A stretch of DNA of 11,470 bases from CADCWN01 sp039810045 (GTDB lineage: Bacteria; Chloroflexota; Chloroflexia; Thermomicrobiales; CADCWN01). This document shows positions 1 through 7,146 of this stretch, one piece after another. The stretch's first letter is position 1. Every line of letters starts with the position of its first letter. The notes below the pieces were generated by a model. That model was not told where the DNA came from. It did no database searches and saw nothing but the letters and a program-made list of their open reading frames with translations. A program made the translations under genes and the position numbers. Location: positions 1 to 11,470 of the forward strand of contig JBDHWF010000122.1 of NCBI GenBank assembly GCA_039810045.1. Reading direction: 5' to 3'.

Positions 1-25
1 GTGGTAGCCATACACTCCTGTTTTG

Positions 26-65
26 TCTGAATACAAGCCAGATCGATAGGCGGATCGTATTCAGA
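26..65. repeat. 9-bp inverted repeat with 22-nt spacer
   Basis: TCTGAATAC at 26-34 is exactly mirrored by GTATTCAGA at 57-65, with 22 nt between that hold two GATC palindromes. It lies beyond the rny terminator, in flanking DNA whose gene is outside the window. It could be an operator or a loose stem at the end of a neighbouring gene. No T run follows directly, so an intrinsic terminator is unlikely. The function is unknown. Confidence 0.35.
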
Positions 66-84
66 TCATGCGGAATAATAGTAC

Positions 85-130
85 AAAAAAGGACGAACCG
101 ACGCGCTTGACAGCAAGCGCGTCGGTTCGT
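85..130 (-). terminator. Intrinsic terminator of rny
   Basis: A perfect 17-bp stem (93-109 paired with 114-130) closes on a 4-nt loop at 110-113. Read on the minus strand, it begins 30 nt after the rny stop codon and is followed by CC and six T residues (85-90). This is the classical Rho-independent arrangement. There is no T run on the other side, so it acts only on minus-strand transcription. Confidence 0.92.
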
Positions 131-159
131 GAAATGTTGCCTGGTCTGGACGTTACGGG

Positions 160-1701
160 CTATCGTGCATAATCGACTGAACGGGTTTCGCGAATAACGG
201 TGACTTTGATCTGGCCTGGATATTCGAGCGTTTCCTCGATCTTCTTTGCCACATCACGGGCGAGGCGTGTTGCGCCTAAGTCATCGATATTCTCAGGTCG
301 TACCAGTACCCTGACTTCACGACCAGCCTGGATGGCAAACGACTTATCCACGCCCTCAAAGGAATTTGCGACCCCTTCTAAGGCTTCCAGGCGTTGGATA
401 TAGCGTTCGAGCATATCGCGACGAGCGCCTGGGCGACCGCCACTGATTGCGTCTGCAGTCGCAACGATGAACGCTTCGACTGTGGCTGGTTCCTCCTCGC
501 CATGATGAGCAGCGATCGCATGAACAATGCGGGCTGACCGCCCTAATCGTTTCGCAATCTCCGCCCCAATCAGTGCATGAGGTCCTTCGATCTCATGATC
601 AACCGCCTTACCAATGTCGTGGAGTAGCCCAGCGGTTTTGGCGACATTGATATCTGCACCCAGTTCAGCCGCGATCCCTGCAGCAATGAACGAACACTCT
701 AATGAGTGTTGAAGCACATTTTGTCCATAGCTTGTGCGGTATTTCAGACGGCCCAGCAAACGAATCAGTTCGGGATGAAGTCCCTGTACGTTCGCTTCGT
801 ACGCGACTTTTTCTCCTTCTTCCTGCATGATCTGCTCAACTTCTTGCTGTGCTTTGAAGACCACTTCCTCGATTCGGGCTGGATGAATGCGCCCATCCTG
901 CACGAGTTTCGTGATCGCACGGCGAGAGATTTCGCGACGGACTGCATCAAAGCAGGAGACCATGATCACTTCTGGCGTATCGTCGATAATGATATCGACG
1001 TGTGTTGCCGCTTCGAGTGCGCGGATATTGCGACCCTCGCGCCCGATGATCCGGCCTTTCATATCATCGCTGGGCAAGGAAACTACCGAGACGGTTGACT
1101 CGGCAACATACTCTGGTGCACAACGCTGAACGGCGGTAGCGAGGATTTGCATCGCCCGCCGGTTGGCTTCTTCTTTAGTCTCTTGCTCGATCTGGCGGAT
1201 TTTCCGCCCAGCGATCTCGCGAACTTCGGTTTCGATCTCTTCGAGCAAGAATTTTCGGGCTTCGTCTGTGGAAAGGCTTGCGATATGCTCGAGTGCTTGA
1301 CGTTGCTTTTCGCGCGCGCCATCAAGTTCGAGTCGTAGTGCCTCCATCTCCTGTTCACGGGTCTGCACGCCGCGTTCTCGGCGCTCGATTGTTTCGACCT
1401 TCTTGTCGATCGTTTCTTCTTTTTGCTGCAAGCGGCGTTCGAGTCGGGCAACCTCGGCCCGACGGTCTTTGAGTTCTTGATCGACCTCACTGCGGAGGCG
1501 AAGGGCCTCATCTTTCCCTTGTAAGATCAGTTCCTTCTGTTGCGATCGCGCATCCTCCAACATGGTGTCTGCATCCCGCTGGGCCTGCTTCATCCGTGAG
1601 GCTTCTCGTGCTTGCAGCCAGAAATACGTTGCTGCAAATACAAGTCCTGCGGTGATGAGCATGGCAACCACCAGGACGAGACCAGATATTTCTGATGACA
1701 T
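160..1701 (-). CDS. rny: Ribonuclease Y (membrane-anchored endoribonuclease)
   Basis: RNase Y starts mRNA decay by endonucleolytic cleavage at the inner face of the cytoplasmic membrane. The 513-aa product has the full family layout. A single N-terminal membrane segment lies at about residues 6-28. A long charged coiled coil rich in E, K, R and Q spans about 30-190. A KH RNA-binding domain spans about 200-265, with the GxxG loop in GRIIGREGRNIRALE (GREG at 220-223). An HD phosphohydrolase domain has H332, the HD pair 361-362 in LLHDIGKAVDHE, the HH pair 399-400 and D417. Length is normal for the family (about 510-520 aa) and no catalytic residue is missing. The ATG at 1701 follows a purine-rich AGAGGGAAGGG ribosome site. 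It appears to be a single-gene transcript, with a TTGACA promoter 135 nt upstream and its own terminator. Identity is certain from the motifs. Confidence 0.97.
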   Translation of the reverse strand: MSSEISGLVLVVAMLITAGLVFAATYFWLQAREASRMKQAQRDADTMLEDARSQQKELILQGKDEALRLRSEVDQELKDRRAEVARLERRLQQKEETIDKKVETIERRERGVQTREQEMEALRLELDGAREKQRQALEHIASLSTDEARKFLLEEIETEVREIAGRKIRQIEQETKEEANRRAMQILATAVQRCAPEYVAESTVSVVSLPSDDMKGRIIGREGRNIRALEAATHVDIIIDDTPEVIMVSCFDAVRREISRRAITKLVQDGRIHPARIEEVVFKAQQEVEQIMQEEGEKVAYEANVQGLHPELIRLLGRLKYRTSYGQNVLQHSLECSFIAAGIAAELGADINVAKTAGLLHDIGKAVDHEIEGPHALIGAEIAKRLGRSARIVHAIAAHHGEEEPATVEAFIVATADAISGGRPGARRDMLERYIQRLEALEGVANSFEGVDKSFAIQAGREVRVLVRPENIDDLGATRLARDVAKKIEETLEYPGQIKVTVIRETRSVDYAR

Positions 1702-1836
1702 CTGTTCCCTTCCCTCTGCATTCTTTCAGTTGTTAAGGTTCATCGACGTTTCGGTAACAGCTTGAACTACTGCCTTTCATCGGAGGCAGCAGGCCACTAA
1801 CTGTTGTACCGCAGCACCAATGATCCAACTCTAGCG

Positions 1837-1866
1837 ATAATACTCAATCGGTGTTTAGGGTGTCAA
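1837..1866 (-). promoter_or_regulatory. Sigma70-type promoter for rny
   Basis: On the minus strand an exact TTGACA (1866-1861) is followed after 18 nt by TATTAT (1842-1837), one mismatch from the -10 consensus. Transcription would start near 1830 and give a leader of about 129 nt before the rny ATG. Confidence 0.72.
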
Positions 1867-1921
1867 GCAAGTCGTATTTGTTCAGTGCTGGCAGGTGGTG
1901 TCTGGCTGTTTGGCGGTTCTT

Positions 1922-1950
1922 TCGACACGATCTGGGGAATCCTCTATACT
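1922..1950 (+). promoter_or_regulatory. Sigma70-type promoter for the flippase-like/uppP operon
   Basis: TCGACA (1922-1927, five of six consensus bases) and TATACT (1945-1950, five of six) are separated by exactly 17 nt. The start site would be near 1957, about 93 nt before the GTG at 2050. It is back to back with the rny promoter, with 55 nt between the two -35 boxes, so one regulator could reach both. Confidence 0.62.
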
Positions 1951-2049
1951 CTGCTGCCGACGTGTGCCACAGTCTATTGGGGTGCCGGATCGCGATGAAC
2001 AGTAGCAACGAACGTTGCCAAATGGAGAAGCGGAAGATGCGAGCAAGGC

Positions 2050-3102
2050 GTGGGTAAGTACGGGCGAATCGCTGGCGGTATCGTGCTAACTGCCTTTTTT
2101 CTCTGGTTGGCTCTCCGTAATGTTGATCTCCAGGCGGTGCGGGTCGCACTCGCGCAGGCAAATTACCGTTACTTATTTCCGGCAGCCCTTTGCGGTATCG
2201 TTGGCTACCTCTTTCGCACCTGGCGTTGGCAACGGATCCTCGTGAAAACACAAGCGATTGCCTTTTGGCGGCTCTTCCCCGTGCTGATGGTTGGCTTTGC
2301 GACGAACAATCTCTTACCTGCACGGGTGGGTGAGTTTGTGCGCGCCTATCTGCTCAGCCGCGAGGAAGAGGTGAGCCCAAGCTTGGCCCTGGCGACCCTG
2401 GTTGTCGAACGGGTCTGCGATGGCCTCACCCTGATCGCGCTGATGGCGATGACCTTACTCACTTTTCCGCTCCCAATTACCGACTCCCGTTTGCAGACCG
2501 TCGAAACTGTTGCCGCGCTGATCTTTGGTCTGGCAACATTGGTGCTGGTTGCCTTGCTTTGCTTGCCGCGACCTATTCTGGCGTTAGTACAGTGGTGTCT
2601 GCGGATCGTTCCCACCGCGATTGCCTCCCGCATTACCGCCCTGCTTGAACAGTTTATTGCGGGCTTAGCAGCATTACGCAGCCCGGTGATCCTGGCGCAA
2701 ATTGCGCTGTTATCGCTGGTTATCTGGTTTTGCGAAGGTGGCACTTTCGCATTTGTCCTCCTGGCCTTTCCGTTGGGGCTGAGCGGGTCAGCGTGGCTGG
2801 CAGCGGCTGTGTTCCTGCTGGTTTTTGTGAACCTGGGCATCATGATTCCCTCTGCTCCAGGCTATGTTGGCACCTATCAACTCTTTGCAAAACTGGCCTT
2901 AGGCGCGTTTGGTATAGCCGCGTCATCAGCTGTGGCCCTCTCGTTTGTTGCGCATGCGCTGCAATATACGTTGATCACAGCAGTAGGGTTGTTTTCGCTG
3001 TGGCGGTTGGGATTATCGCCACGGAATCTGGGTGCGATGGCCCGTGCTGAGCAAGCGGTAATTGCGCAGCATGGAGATTCAGCAATTGTGGTTGCTGACT
3101 AA
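2050..3102 (+). CDS. Flippase-like integral membrane protein, UPF0104/AglD2 family (copy 1)
   Basis: This 350-aa polytopic membrane protein belongs to the family related to the N-terminal, lipid-flipping half of MprF (lysylphosphatidylglycerol synthase transmembrane region). Hydrophobic segments occur at about residues 8-22, 41-57, 76-90, 115-138, 153-173, 213-240, 246-268 and 290-318. Family signatures are NNLLPARVGEFVRAY (86-100), VERVCDGLTL (119-128) and IPSAPGYVGTYQ (266-277). There is no C-terminal GNAT-like aminoacyl transferase domain, so it should not make lysyl-lipids; transport or flipping of a lipid or lipid-linked substrate is inferred. The start is GTG at 2050, the only in-frame candidate close to a purine-rich stretch (GGAAG at 2032-2036). 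It is the first gene of a three-gene set with a second paralog 47 bp downstream and uppP next. The substrate is unknown. Confidence 0.85.
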   Translation: MGKYGRIAGGIVLTAFFLWLALRNVDLQAVRVALAQANYRYLFPAALCGIVGYLFRTWRWQRILVKTQAIAFWRLFPVLMVGFATNNLLPARVGEFVRAYLLSREEEVSPSLALATLVVERVCDGLTLIALMAMTLLTFPLPITDSRLQTVETVAALIFGLATLVLVALLCLPRPILALVQWCLRIVPTAIASRITALLEQFIAGLAALRSPVILAQIALLSLVIWFCEGGTFAFVLLAFPLGLSGSAWLAAAVFLLVFVNLGIMIPSAPGYVGTYQLFAKLALGAFGIAASSAVALSFVAHALQYTLITAVGLFSLWRLGLSPRNLGAMARAEQAVIAQHGDSAIVVAD

Positions 3103-3149
3103 GTCTCGTTTACCTGCGGGTTGTTATATGCTCGCGATCGGGATTGGGA

Positions 3150-4154
3150 ATGCTCAAGAATTGGCGATTGTGGCTGGGCCTCGGCGTGAGTGTGATCTTC
3201 ATTGCCCTGGCCTTTCGCGGACAAGATCTGGGACAGGTTCGGGCAGCGCTGGCGAGCGCAGATTATCGGTATCTGCCTCCGGCATTGTTGCTCTATTTCG
3301 CCGGAGTCTGGGTGCGGGCAGTACGTTGGCGGGTCTTATTGGCGCCAGTGCGCCAACTTTCCGCCAGGGCGCTCTTTCCGATCGTCGTGATTGGCTATAT
3401 GGCGAATAATGTGTTGCCGTGGCGGATTGGTGAGTTTGTGCGCGGCTATATCCTGCGTGAACGCGCCGGAGTACCAACCAGTGCTTCACTGGCAACGATT
3501 GCCGTTGAGCGGATCTTTGATGGCTTGACGATGCTCGCCTTTCTGTTGATCGCCTCACTCTTCATCCCGCTGAACGACACCTTACGGAAGGTTGCTGGCG
3601 GCGCCGTGACCCTCTTTGGGCTGATGTTGCTGGCCTTGTTTGCGCTTGTTTTTTCAGATCGCTTGCGACAGCGGCTGTTTCAGGTAGTGCTTCGACCCCT
3701 GCCAGCAACGCTTGGTACGCGCATCACTGACCTCGTGGAAAGCTTTGTTGCGGGTCTGCGGGTCTTGCGCTCTGGTCGTGAGCTAGCACTGGTTGCCCTT
3801 TGCTCGTTGGGGGCGTGGGGCTTCGAGAGTGCAATGTATTGGTTGATTGCGCCAGCGTTTCGTTTGCCGATTGCGGCGGCTGGGGCGTTGATGACGACCG
3901 CCGTAGCGAATTTGGCGACGTTGATTCCTTCCACCCCAGGCTATATTGGTGTCTTTGAGAGTGGTGTGGTGTTGGTGGTGAACGGGGTCTTGGGCATTGA
4001 GCGTGAACTTGCCCTCAGTTACGCGATTGTTGTACACGCCGCGCTCTATTTTCCCATCACCATCTGGGGCCTGTATTACTGGTTTCGGACTCACCTTTCC
4101 TTTCGGGCGATACGCACTGGGGCTGAGCATGAGCGGGAGCAGGTCGGGGCGTAG
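3150..4154 (+). CDS. Flippase-like integral membrane protein, UPF0104/AglD2 family (copy 2)
   Basis: This is a paralog of the preceding gene with the same layout and motifs. Counted from the ATG these are NNVLPWRIGEFVRGY (about 87-101), VERIFDGLTM (119-128) and LIPSTPGYIGVFE (258-270). Hydrophobic helices run the length of the 334-aa product, and there is a short charged C-terminus. The opening LRNVDLQAVRVALAQANYRY of copy 1 is matched here by a similar pattern ending in ALASADYRYL, which indicates an old tandem duplication that has diverged. I chose ATG 3150 because GGGA (3140-3143) sits 6 nt upstream; TTG 3144 in the same frame is the alternative. It has no aminoacyl transferase domain. Likely co-transcribed with the gene before it and with uppP, which starts 36 bp later. 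The function as a lipid or lipid-carrier translocase is inferred only. Confidence 0.85.
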   Translation: MLKNWRLWLGLGVSVIFIALAFRGQDLGQVRAALASADYRYLPPALLLYFAGVWVRAVRWRVLLAPVRQLSARALFPIVVIGYMANNVLPWRIGEFVRGYILRERAGVPTSASLATIAVERIFDGLTMLAFLLIASLFIPLNDTLRKVAGGAVTLFGLMLLALFALVFSDRLRQRLFQVVLRPLPATLGTRITDLVESFVAGLRVLRSGRELALVALCSLGAWGFESAMYWLIAPAFRLPIAAAGALMTTAVANLATLIPSTPGYIGVFESGVVLVVNGVLGIERELALSYAIVVHAALYFPITIWGLYYWFRTHLSFRAIRTGAEHEREQVGA

Positions 4155-4190
4155 GCCCATTGATGGTATAAGCGCAGAAGGTAAGGGAAT

Positions 4191-5054
4191 GTGATTCTGG
4201 CGGAAATGGTGCTGACATGGTGGCAGGCGATTGTACTTGGTGTAGTGCAAGGAGTGGCAGAACTGCTGCCAATTAGTTCTTCGGCCCATCTGGTGCTGGT
4301 GCCATGGTTCCTGGGCTGGGATGACCCAGGATTATCGTTTGATGTTGCCCTCCACATTGGCACGTTAGTAGCCGTGTTGATTTACTTCTGGAATGATCTC
4401 TGGGGGATGTTTACGGCCTTAGTTCGTGGAGCCGCTCGGGGTCGGTTATTGGCAGAGCCCCAGGCTCGCCTGGGGTTGCTGGTGCTGCTTGCTTCGATCC
4501 CTGGTGCGGTCGTTGGGGCCGTGCTGAATAGCAAGATCGATGCCTATTTTCACGCAACTAATGCGAATCGTTCGGCATTGGTGATTATTGCCTTCGCCCT
4601 GATTCTGCTGGGGATCTTGCTGGCGGTGGGCGAGCGTGCGGCGCGGCATATTCGCACCCTGGACGATGTAACGTTTCGGGATGCGATCTTGATCGGGGCT
4701 GCGCAAGCCTTCGCCCTGATTCCCGGTGTTTCGCGCTCTGGTTCAACGATCACCACTGGCCTGTTTCTGGGGTTTCGGCGCGAAACTGCCGCCCGTTTCT
4801 CCTTCCTGCTTTCGGTCCCAATCACCGCAGGGGCTGCCCTGAAGCAGATGTATGAGCTATTCAAGGCTGGAGGGCCAGCCGCTGATGAACGCGTGGCCTT
4901 TGTGATCGGGATCCTCACTGCGGGTATCGTGGGCTATGCCTGTATCGCCTGGCTCCTGCGCTATTTACAGCGGGCCACTACGCTGATCTTCACCGTCTAT
5001 CGTGTCTTACTAGGGTTGCTTGTCCTCGCTGTACTCTTCCTCAACCTGCGCTGA
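4191..5054 (+). CDS. uppP: Undecaprenyl-diphosphatase (UppP/BacA family)
   Basis: UppP removes a phosphate from undecaprenyl diphosphate on the outer side of the cytoplasmic membrane, recycling the C55 carrier for peptidoglycan and other polymers; extra copies give bacitracin resistance. The 287-aa product has both family signatures. One is VQGVAELLPISSSAHL (19-34), with the glutamate E24 and histidine H33. The other is IPGVSRSGSTITTGLFLGFR (177-196), with the arginine R182. About eight hydrophobic segments fill the rest, and the length is normal (about 265-290 aa). The GTG at 4191 follows AAGGTAAGGGA at good spacing; an in-frame ATG at 4206 is possible. It is the third gene of the operon behind two flippase-like genes. 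Its stop codon lies inside the end of the convergent aminotransferase gene. Confidence 0.95.
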   Translation: MILAEMVLTWWQAIVLGVVQGVAELLPISSSAHLVLVPWFLGWDDPGLSFDVALHIGTLVAVLIYFWNDLWGMFTALVRGAARGRLLAEPQARLGLLVLLASIPGAVVGAVLNSKIDAYFHATNANRSALVIIAFALILLGILLAVGERAARHIRTLDDVTFRDAILIGAAQAFALIPGVSRSGSTITTGLFLGFRRETAARFSFLLSVPITAGAALKQMYELFKAGGPAADERVAFVIGILTAGIVGYACIAWLLRYLQRATTLIFTVYRVLLGLLVLAVLFLNLR

Positions 5055-6357
5055 TCTGCTGTCGCATGATCGCGACAATTTCCTCGGCAGCAACGAGCGT
5101 TGCGTCAATATCTTCCTCGGTATGCACCGTGGAGAGGTAAAACTTCTGCACCGCTGGGTTGACGAGAAAGCCACGCTGCAACAGTCCTTCATACCAGGCT
5201 CGCATCTGCTCGGGGTGCGCTGTTTGCGCTGCCTGATAGTTCGTGACCGCTGTTGCGGTGAATAGGACGGCCATGATCGGACCATCCCAGAGCACCTGAG
5301 CAGGAATCTTGGCGGCGTCCAGCATGGCCTGAAAGCCATTACCCAGCCGGTCACAAATGGCATGGAGTCGCTTGTAAGTTCCTGGCTCGGCCAGGGTATT
5401 CAGGGTAGCAACTCCTGCCGCTGCGGCTAGCGGGTTGCCATTGAAGGTGCCAGCAGCGTAGGCGTAGCGATCATCGCTGGCGCGGCGGCTGGGGTCGGTG
5501 AGATCGATCAGGTCGGCGTGGCCGGCGACTGCGGCGAGCGGATAACCACCGCCGATAGTTTTGCCGTAGGCAGCAATATCTGGCACGACCCCGTAATGTT
5601 CCTGTGCGCCACCCCAGGCCAGTCGAAATCCAGTCACGACTTCATCAAAGATCAGGACAATACCATGCGCCTGCGTCGCCTCACGCAGCCCTTGCAAAAA
5701 CCCTGGCTGGGGCGGGATGACGCGCTGATACGGCTCGACAATCACGGCAGCAAGTTCATCGTGGTAGCAGTCGATGATCTCGCGGGCAGCGGCGAGATCG
5801 TTAAATGGGGCGACCAATACTGTATCGGTAACTGCTTGTGGCACGCCGGCGGAGTCGGCTTTGCCCAGGGGGTAATCGGTTGGTGTGCGTGGGGCATGAG
5901 CCACCACTGCATAGTCCCCATGACCGTGGTAGCCCCCCTCGAACTTCAGGATCTTGTCGCGACCAGTGTAGGCGCGGGCAAGGCGCATCGCGAGCCCGGT
6001 TGCCTCGGAGCCAGTGGAGGTATATTTCACCTTTTCCGCGCACGGTACTGCGGCAACAATCCGTTCGGCCAGTTCGATTGCCGGCGCATTCAAGGCGTAG
6101 AAATGTGAACCGCGTTCGAGTTGCGCGGCTACAGCGGCGTTGACTGTTGGGTGGGCGTGACCAAGGATCAGCGGCCCTGAGCCAAGGACATAATCAAGGT
6201 AGGCATTATTATCGGCGTCGTAGATCTTGCTCCCTTTGCCGTGGGTGGCGACAAACGGGTGTGAGGCGGGAAACTGCGCCCCCATTGCCCCACCCGGGAG
6301 TACGGCGGCGGCGCGGGCGGTCCAGGCGGCGTTGCCAGTTGCCAACGTTGTACTCAT
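5041..6357 (-). CDS. HemL-like class-III PLP-dependent aminotransferase
   Basis: A 438-aa fold-type I PLP enzyme of the class-III aminotransferase family, closest in look to glutamate-1-semialdehyde aminomutase (HemL) and related beta-amino-acid transaminases. Visible sites are STGSEAT (114-120) for phosphate binding, GGYHGHGD (141-148) stacking on the cofactor, FDEVVTGFR (237-245) with the aspartate D238 that contacts the pyridine nitrogen, and YGKTIGGGYPL (264-274) with the Schiff-base lysine K266. The HemL hallmark after VEP (a VAGN-type stretch) is replaced by YQRVIPPQPGF (210-220), and the HemL N-terminal NSPVR-type loop reads GGAMGAQFP. True HemL function is therefore doubtful and the substrate is open. 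The ATG at 6357 has a perfect AAGGAGGTCAC ribosome site. It is the second gene after the GatD-like amidotransferase (30-bp gap). Its last 14 bp overlap uppP tail to tail. Confidence 0.88.
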   Translation of the reverse strand: MSTTLATGNAAWTARAAAVLPGGAMGAQFPASHPFVATHGKGSKIYDADNNAYLDYVLGSGPLILGHAHPTVNAAVAAQLERGSHFYALNAPAIELAERIVAAVPCAEKVKYTSTGSEATGLAMRLARAYTGRDKILKFEGGYHGHGDYAVVAHAPRTPTDYPLGKADSAGVPQAVTDTVLVAPFNDLAAAREIIDCYHDELAAVIVEPYQRVIPPQPGFLQGLREATQAHGIVLIFDEVVTGFRLAWGGAQEHYGVVPDIAAYGKTIGGGYPLAAVAGHADLIDLTDPSRRASDDRYAYAAGTFNGNPLAAAAGVATLNTLAEPGTYKRLHAICDRLGNGFQAMLDAAKIPAQVLWDGPIMAVLFTATAVTNYQAAQTAHPEQMRAWYEGLLQRGFLVNPAVQKFYLSTVHTEEDIDATLVAAEEIVAIMRQQISAG

Positions 6358-6360
6358 CTG

Positions 6361-6371
6361 GTGACCTCCTT
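6361..6371 (-). promoter_or_regulatory. Near-perfect Shine-Dalgarno of the aminotransferase gene
   Basis: On the minus strand AAGGAGGTCAC lies just upstream of the ATG at 6357. It is the strongest ribosome site in the window and fixes the start. It lies in the 30-bp gap after the upstream amidotransferase gene, suggesting efficient independent initiation on a shared transcript. Confidence 0.8.
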
Positions 6372-6387
6372 GTGCTAGCGGTGGCAG

Positions 6388-7146
6388 TCAGTGGGTCGCG
6401 TGGGCGCGGCGCACGGCGCCCACATGGGCAGCAGTTTCCAGGTTATCGGTCAATGGCGCAAGCTCAAGGGGGCCATGACGCCGCGTGAGCGCCTGGGCTA
6501 GAAGGTGATCAGCAAACCAGGGATTTTTGGGTAAGAGCGAGCCATGTAAGTAGCAGCCGTATGCCTGTCGGTAGCGCGCTCCACCAGTGCCATCGCGGCC
6601 ATTGTTGCCTGCGCCCACGGCAACAGTGCCGAACGGGTCGGCCTTTGGGCCAAGAAAGGTGAGCGCACTGTGATTCTCGAAGCCAACCAGATCACCACCA
6701 GGGGTGTGCAGAACGCTGTTGCCAATAAAGCGCTCTGAGCCAGCTTCACTGGTCACATCAAGCACCCCGATCCCTGGTAGTTCTGGGCCGTTATGAGGCC
6801 GATAGTAATGGCCGAAGAGTTGGTAGCCGCCACAGATGGTCAGGGCTACCGCATCGGCCTCAATCGCCTCGCGAATAATGGCCCCCTTATCGCCATTGTC
6901 CTGGCGGGCAAGGTCAGCAGCGACGGCGATCTGTTCTTTATCCTGCCCACCGCCAAAAAAGTAGAGGTCGAAATACGCTGGCTGCAGTCGTTCGCCGATG
7001 CCGATCTGTTCAACCGTAACCGTGATGCCGCGCCACTCAGCACGCCGGGTCAGGGTGATGATATTGCCGCGATCACCATAGATATTCATCTCTGCACCAT
7101 AGAGGAAGGCGATTCGCAGCTCCACTTTACCCGCGTAATTCATCAT
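6388..7146 (-). CDS. gatD: GatD-like glutamine amidotransferase (lipid II isoglutaminyl synthase, glutaminase subunit)
   Basis: GatD hydrolyses glutamine and passes ammonia to its partner MurT, which amidates D-Glu in the lipid II stem peptide. The 252-aa class-I (CobB/CobQ-type) amidotransferase shows the GatD traits: YGDRGN (23-28) near the N-terminus, FFGGGQDKEQ (63-72), the nucleophile C105 in TICGGYQLFG (103-112), and the histidine H201 in YGCYLHGSLLPKNP (196-209). It lacks the N-terminal ATP-binding domain of CobQ/CobB, as expected for GatD, and is of ordinary length (about 240-260 aa). The ATG at 7146 has AGGGAG 6 nt upstream; the second codon is also ATG. It is the first gene of a pair with the class-III aminotransferase. 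The usual partner gene murT is on neither side, which is unusual. A role on another amide substrate cannot be excluded. Confidence 0.87.
   Translation of the reverse strand: MMNYAGKVELRIAFLYGAEMNIYGDRGNIITLTRRAEWRGITVTVEQIGIGERLQPAYFDLYFFGGGQDKEQIAVAADLARQDNGDKGAIIREAIEADAVALTICGGYQLFGHYYRPHNGPELPGIGVLDVTSEAGSERFIGNSVLHTPGGDLVGFENHSALTFLGPKADPFGTVAVGAGNNGRDGTGGARYRQAYGCYLHGSLLPKNPWFADHLLAQALTRRHGPLELAPLTDNLETAAHVGAVRRAHATH

Larger units (their letters stand above)
1702..2049. other. Divergent intergenic region between rny and the flippase-like operon
   Basis: This 348-bp stretch holds no convincing gene; frames open here on either strand are short or run antisense into real genes. It contains one promoter per direction (listed separately). 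A small 6-bp stem (CTGCCT 1770-1775 with AGGCAG 1784-1789, 8-nt loop) falls in the rny 5' leader. The leaders would be about 129 nt for rny and 93 nt for the plus-strand operon, longer than needed for a ribosome site alone. No riboswitch fold is recognised. Confidence 0.6.

Noticed and set aside
706..1098. 130-codon plus-strand frame inside rny
   Set aside because: Lies antisense to the KH and HD domains of an intact rny gene; its composition follows the opposite strand and no ribosome site stands out.
1844..2323. 159-codon minus-strand frame across the divergent region and the start of the first flippase gene
   Set aside because: Arg/Ser/Gln-rich product typical of an antisense shadow; it covers a good promoter pair and the start of a gene with clear family motifs.
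5518..6108. 196-codon plus-strand frame inside the aminotransferase gene
   Set aside because: Antisense to conserved PLP-site motifs; the open frame results from codon bias of the real gene.
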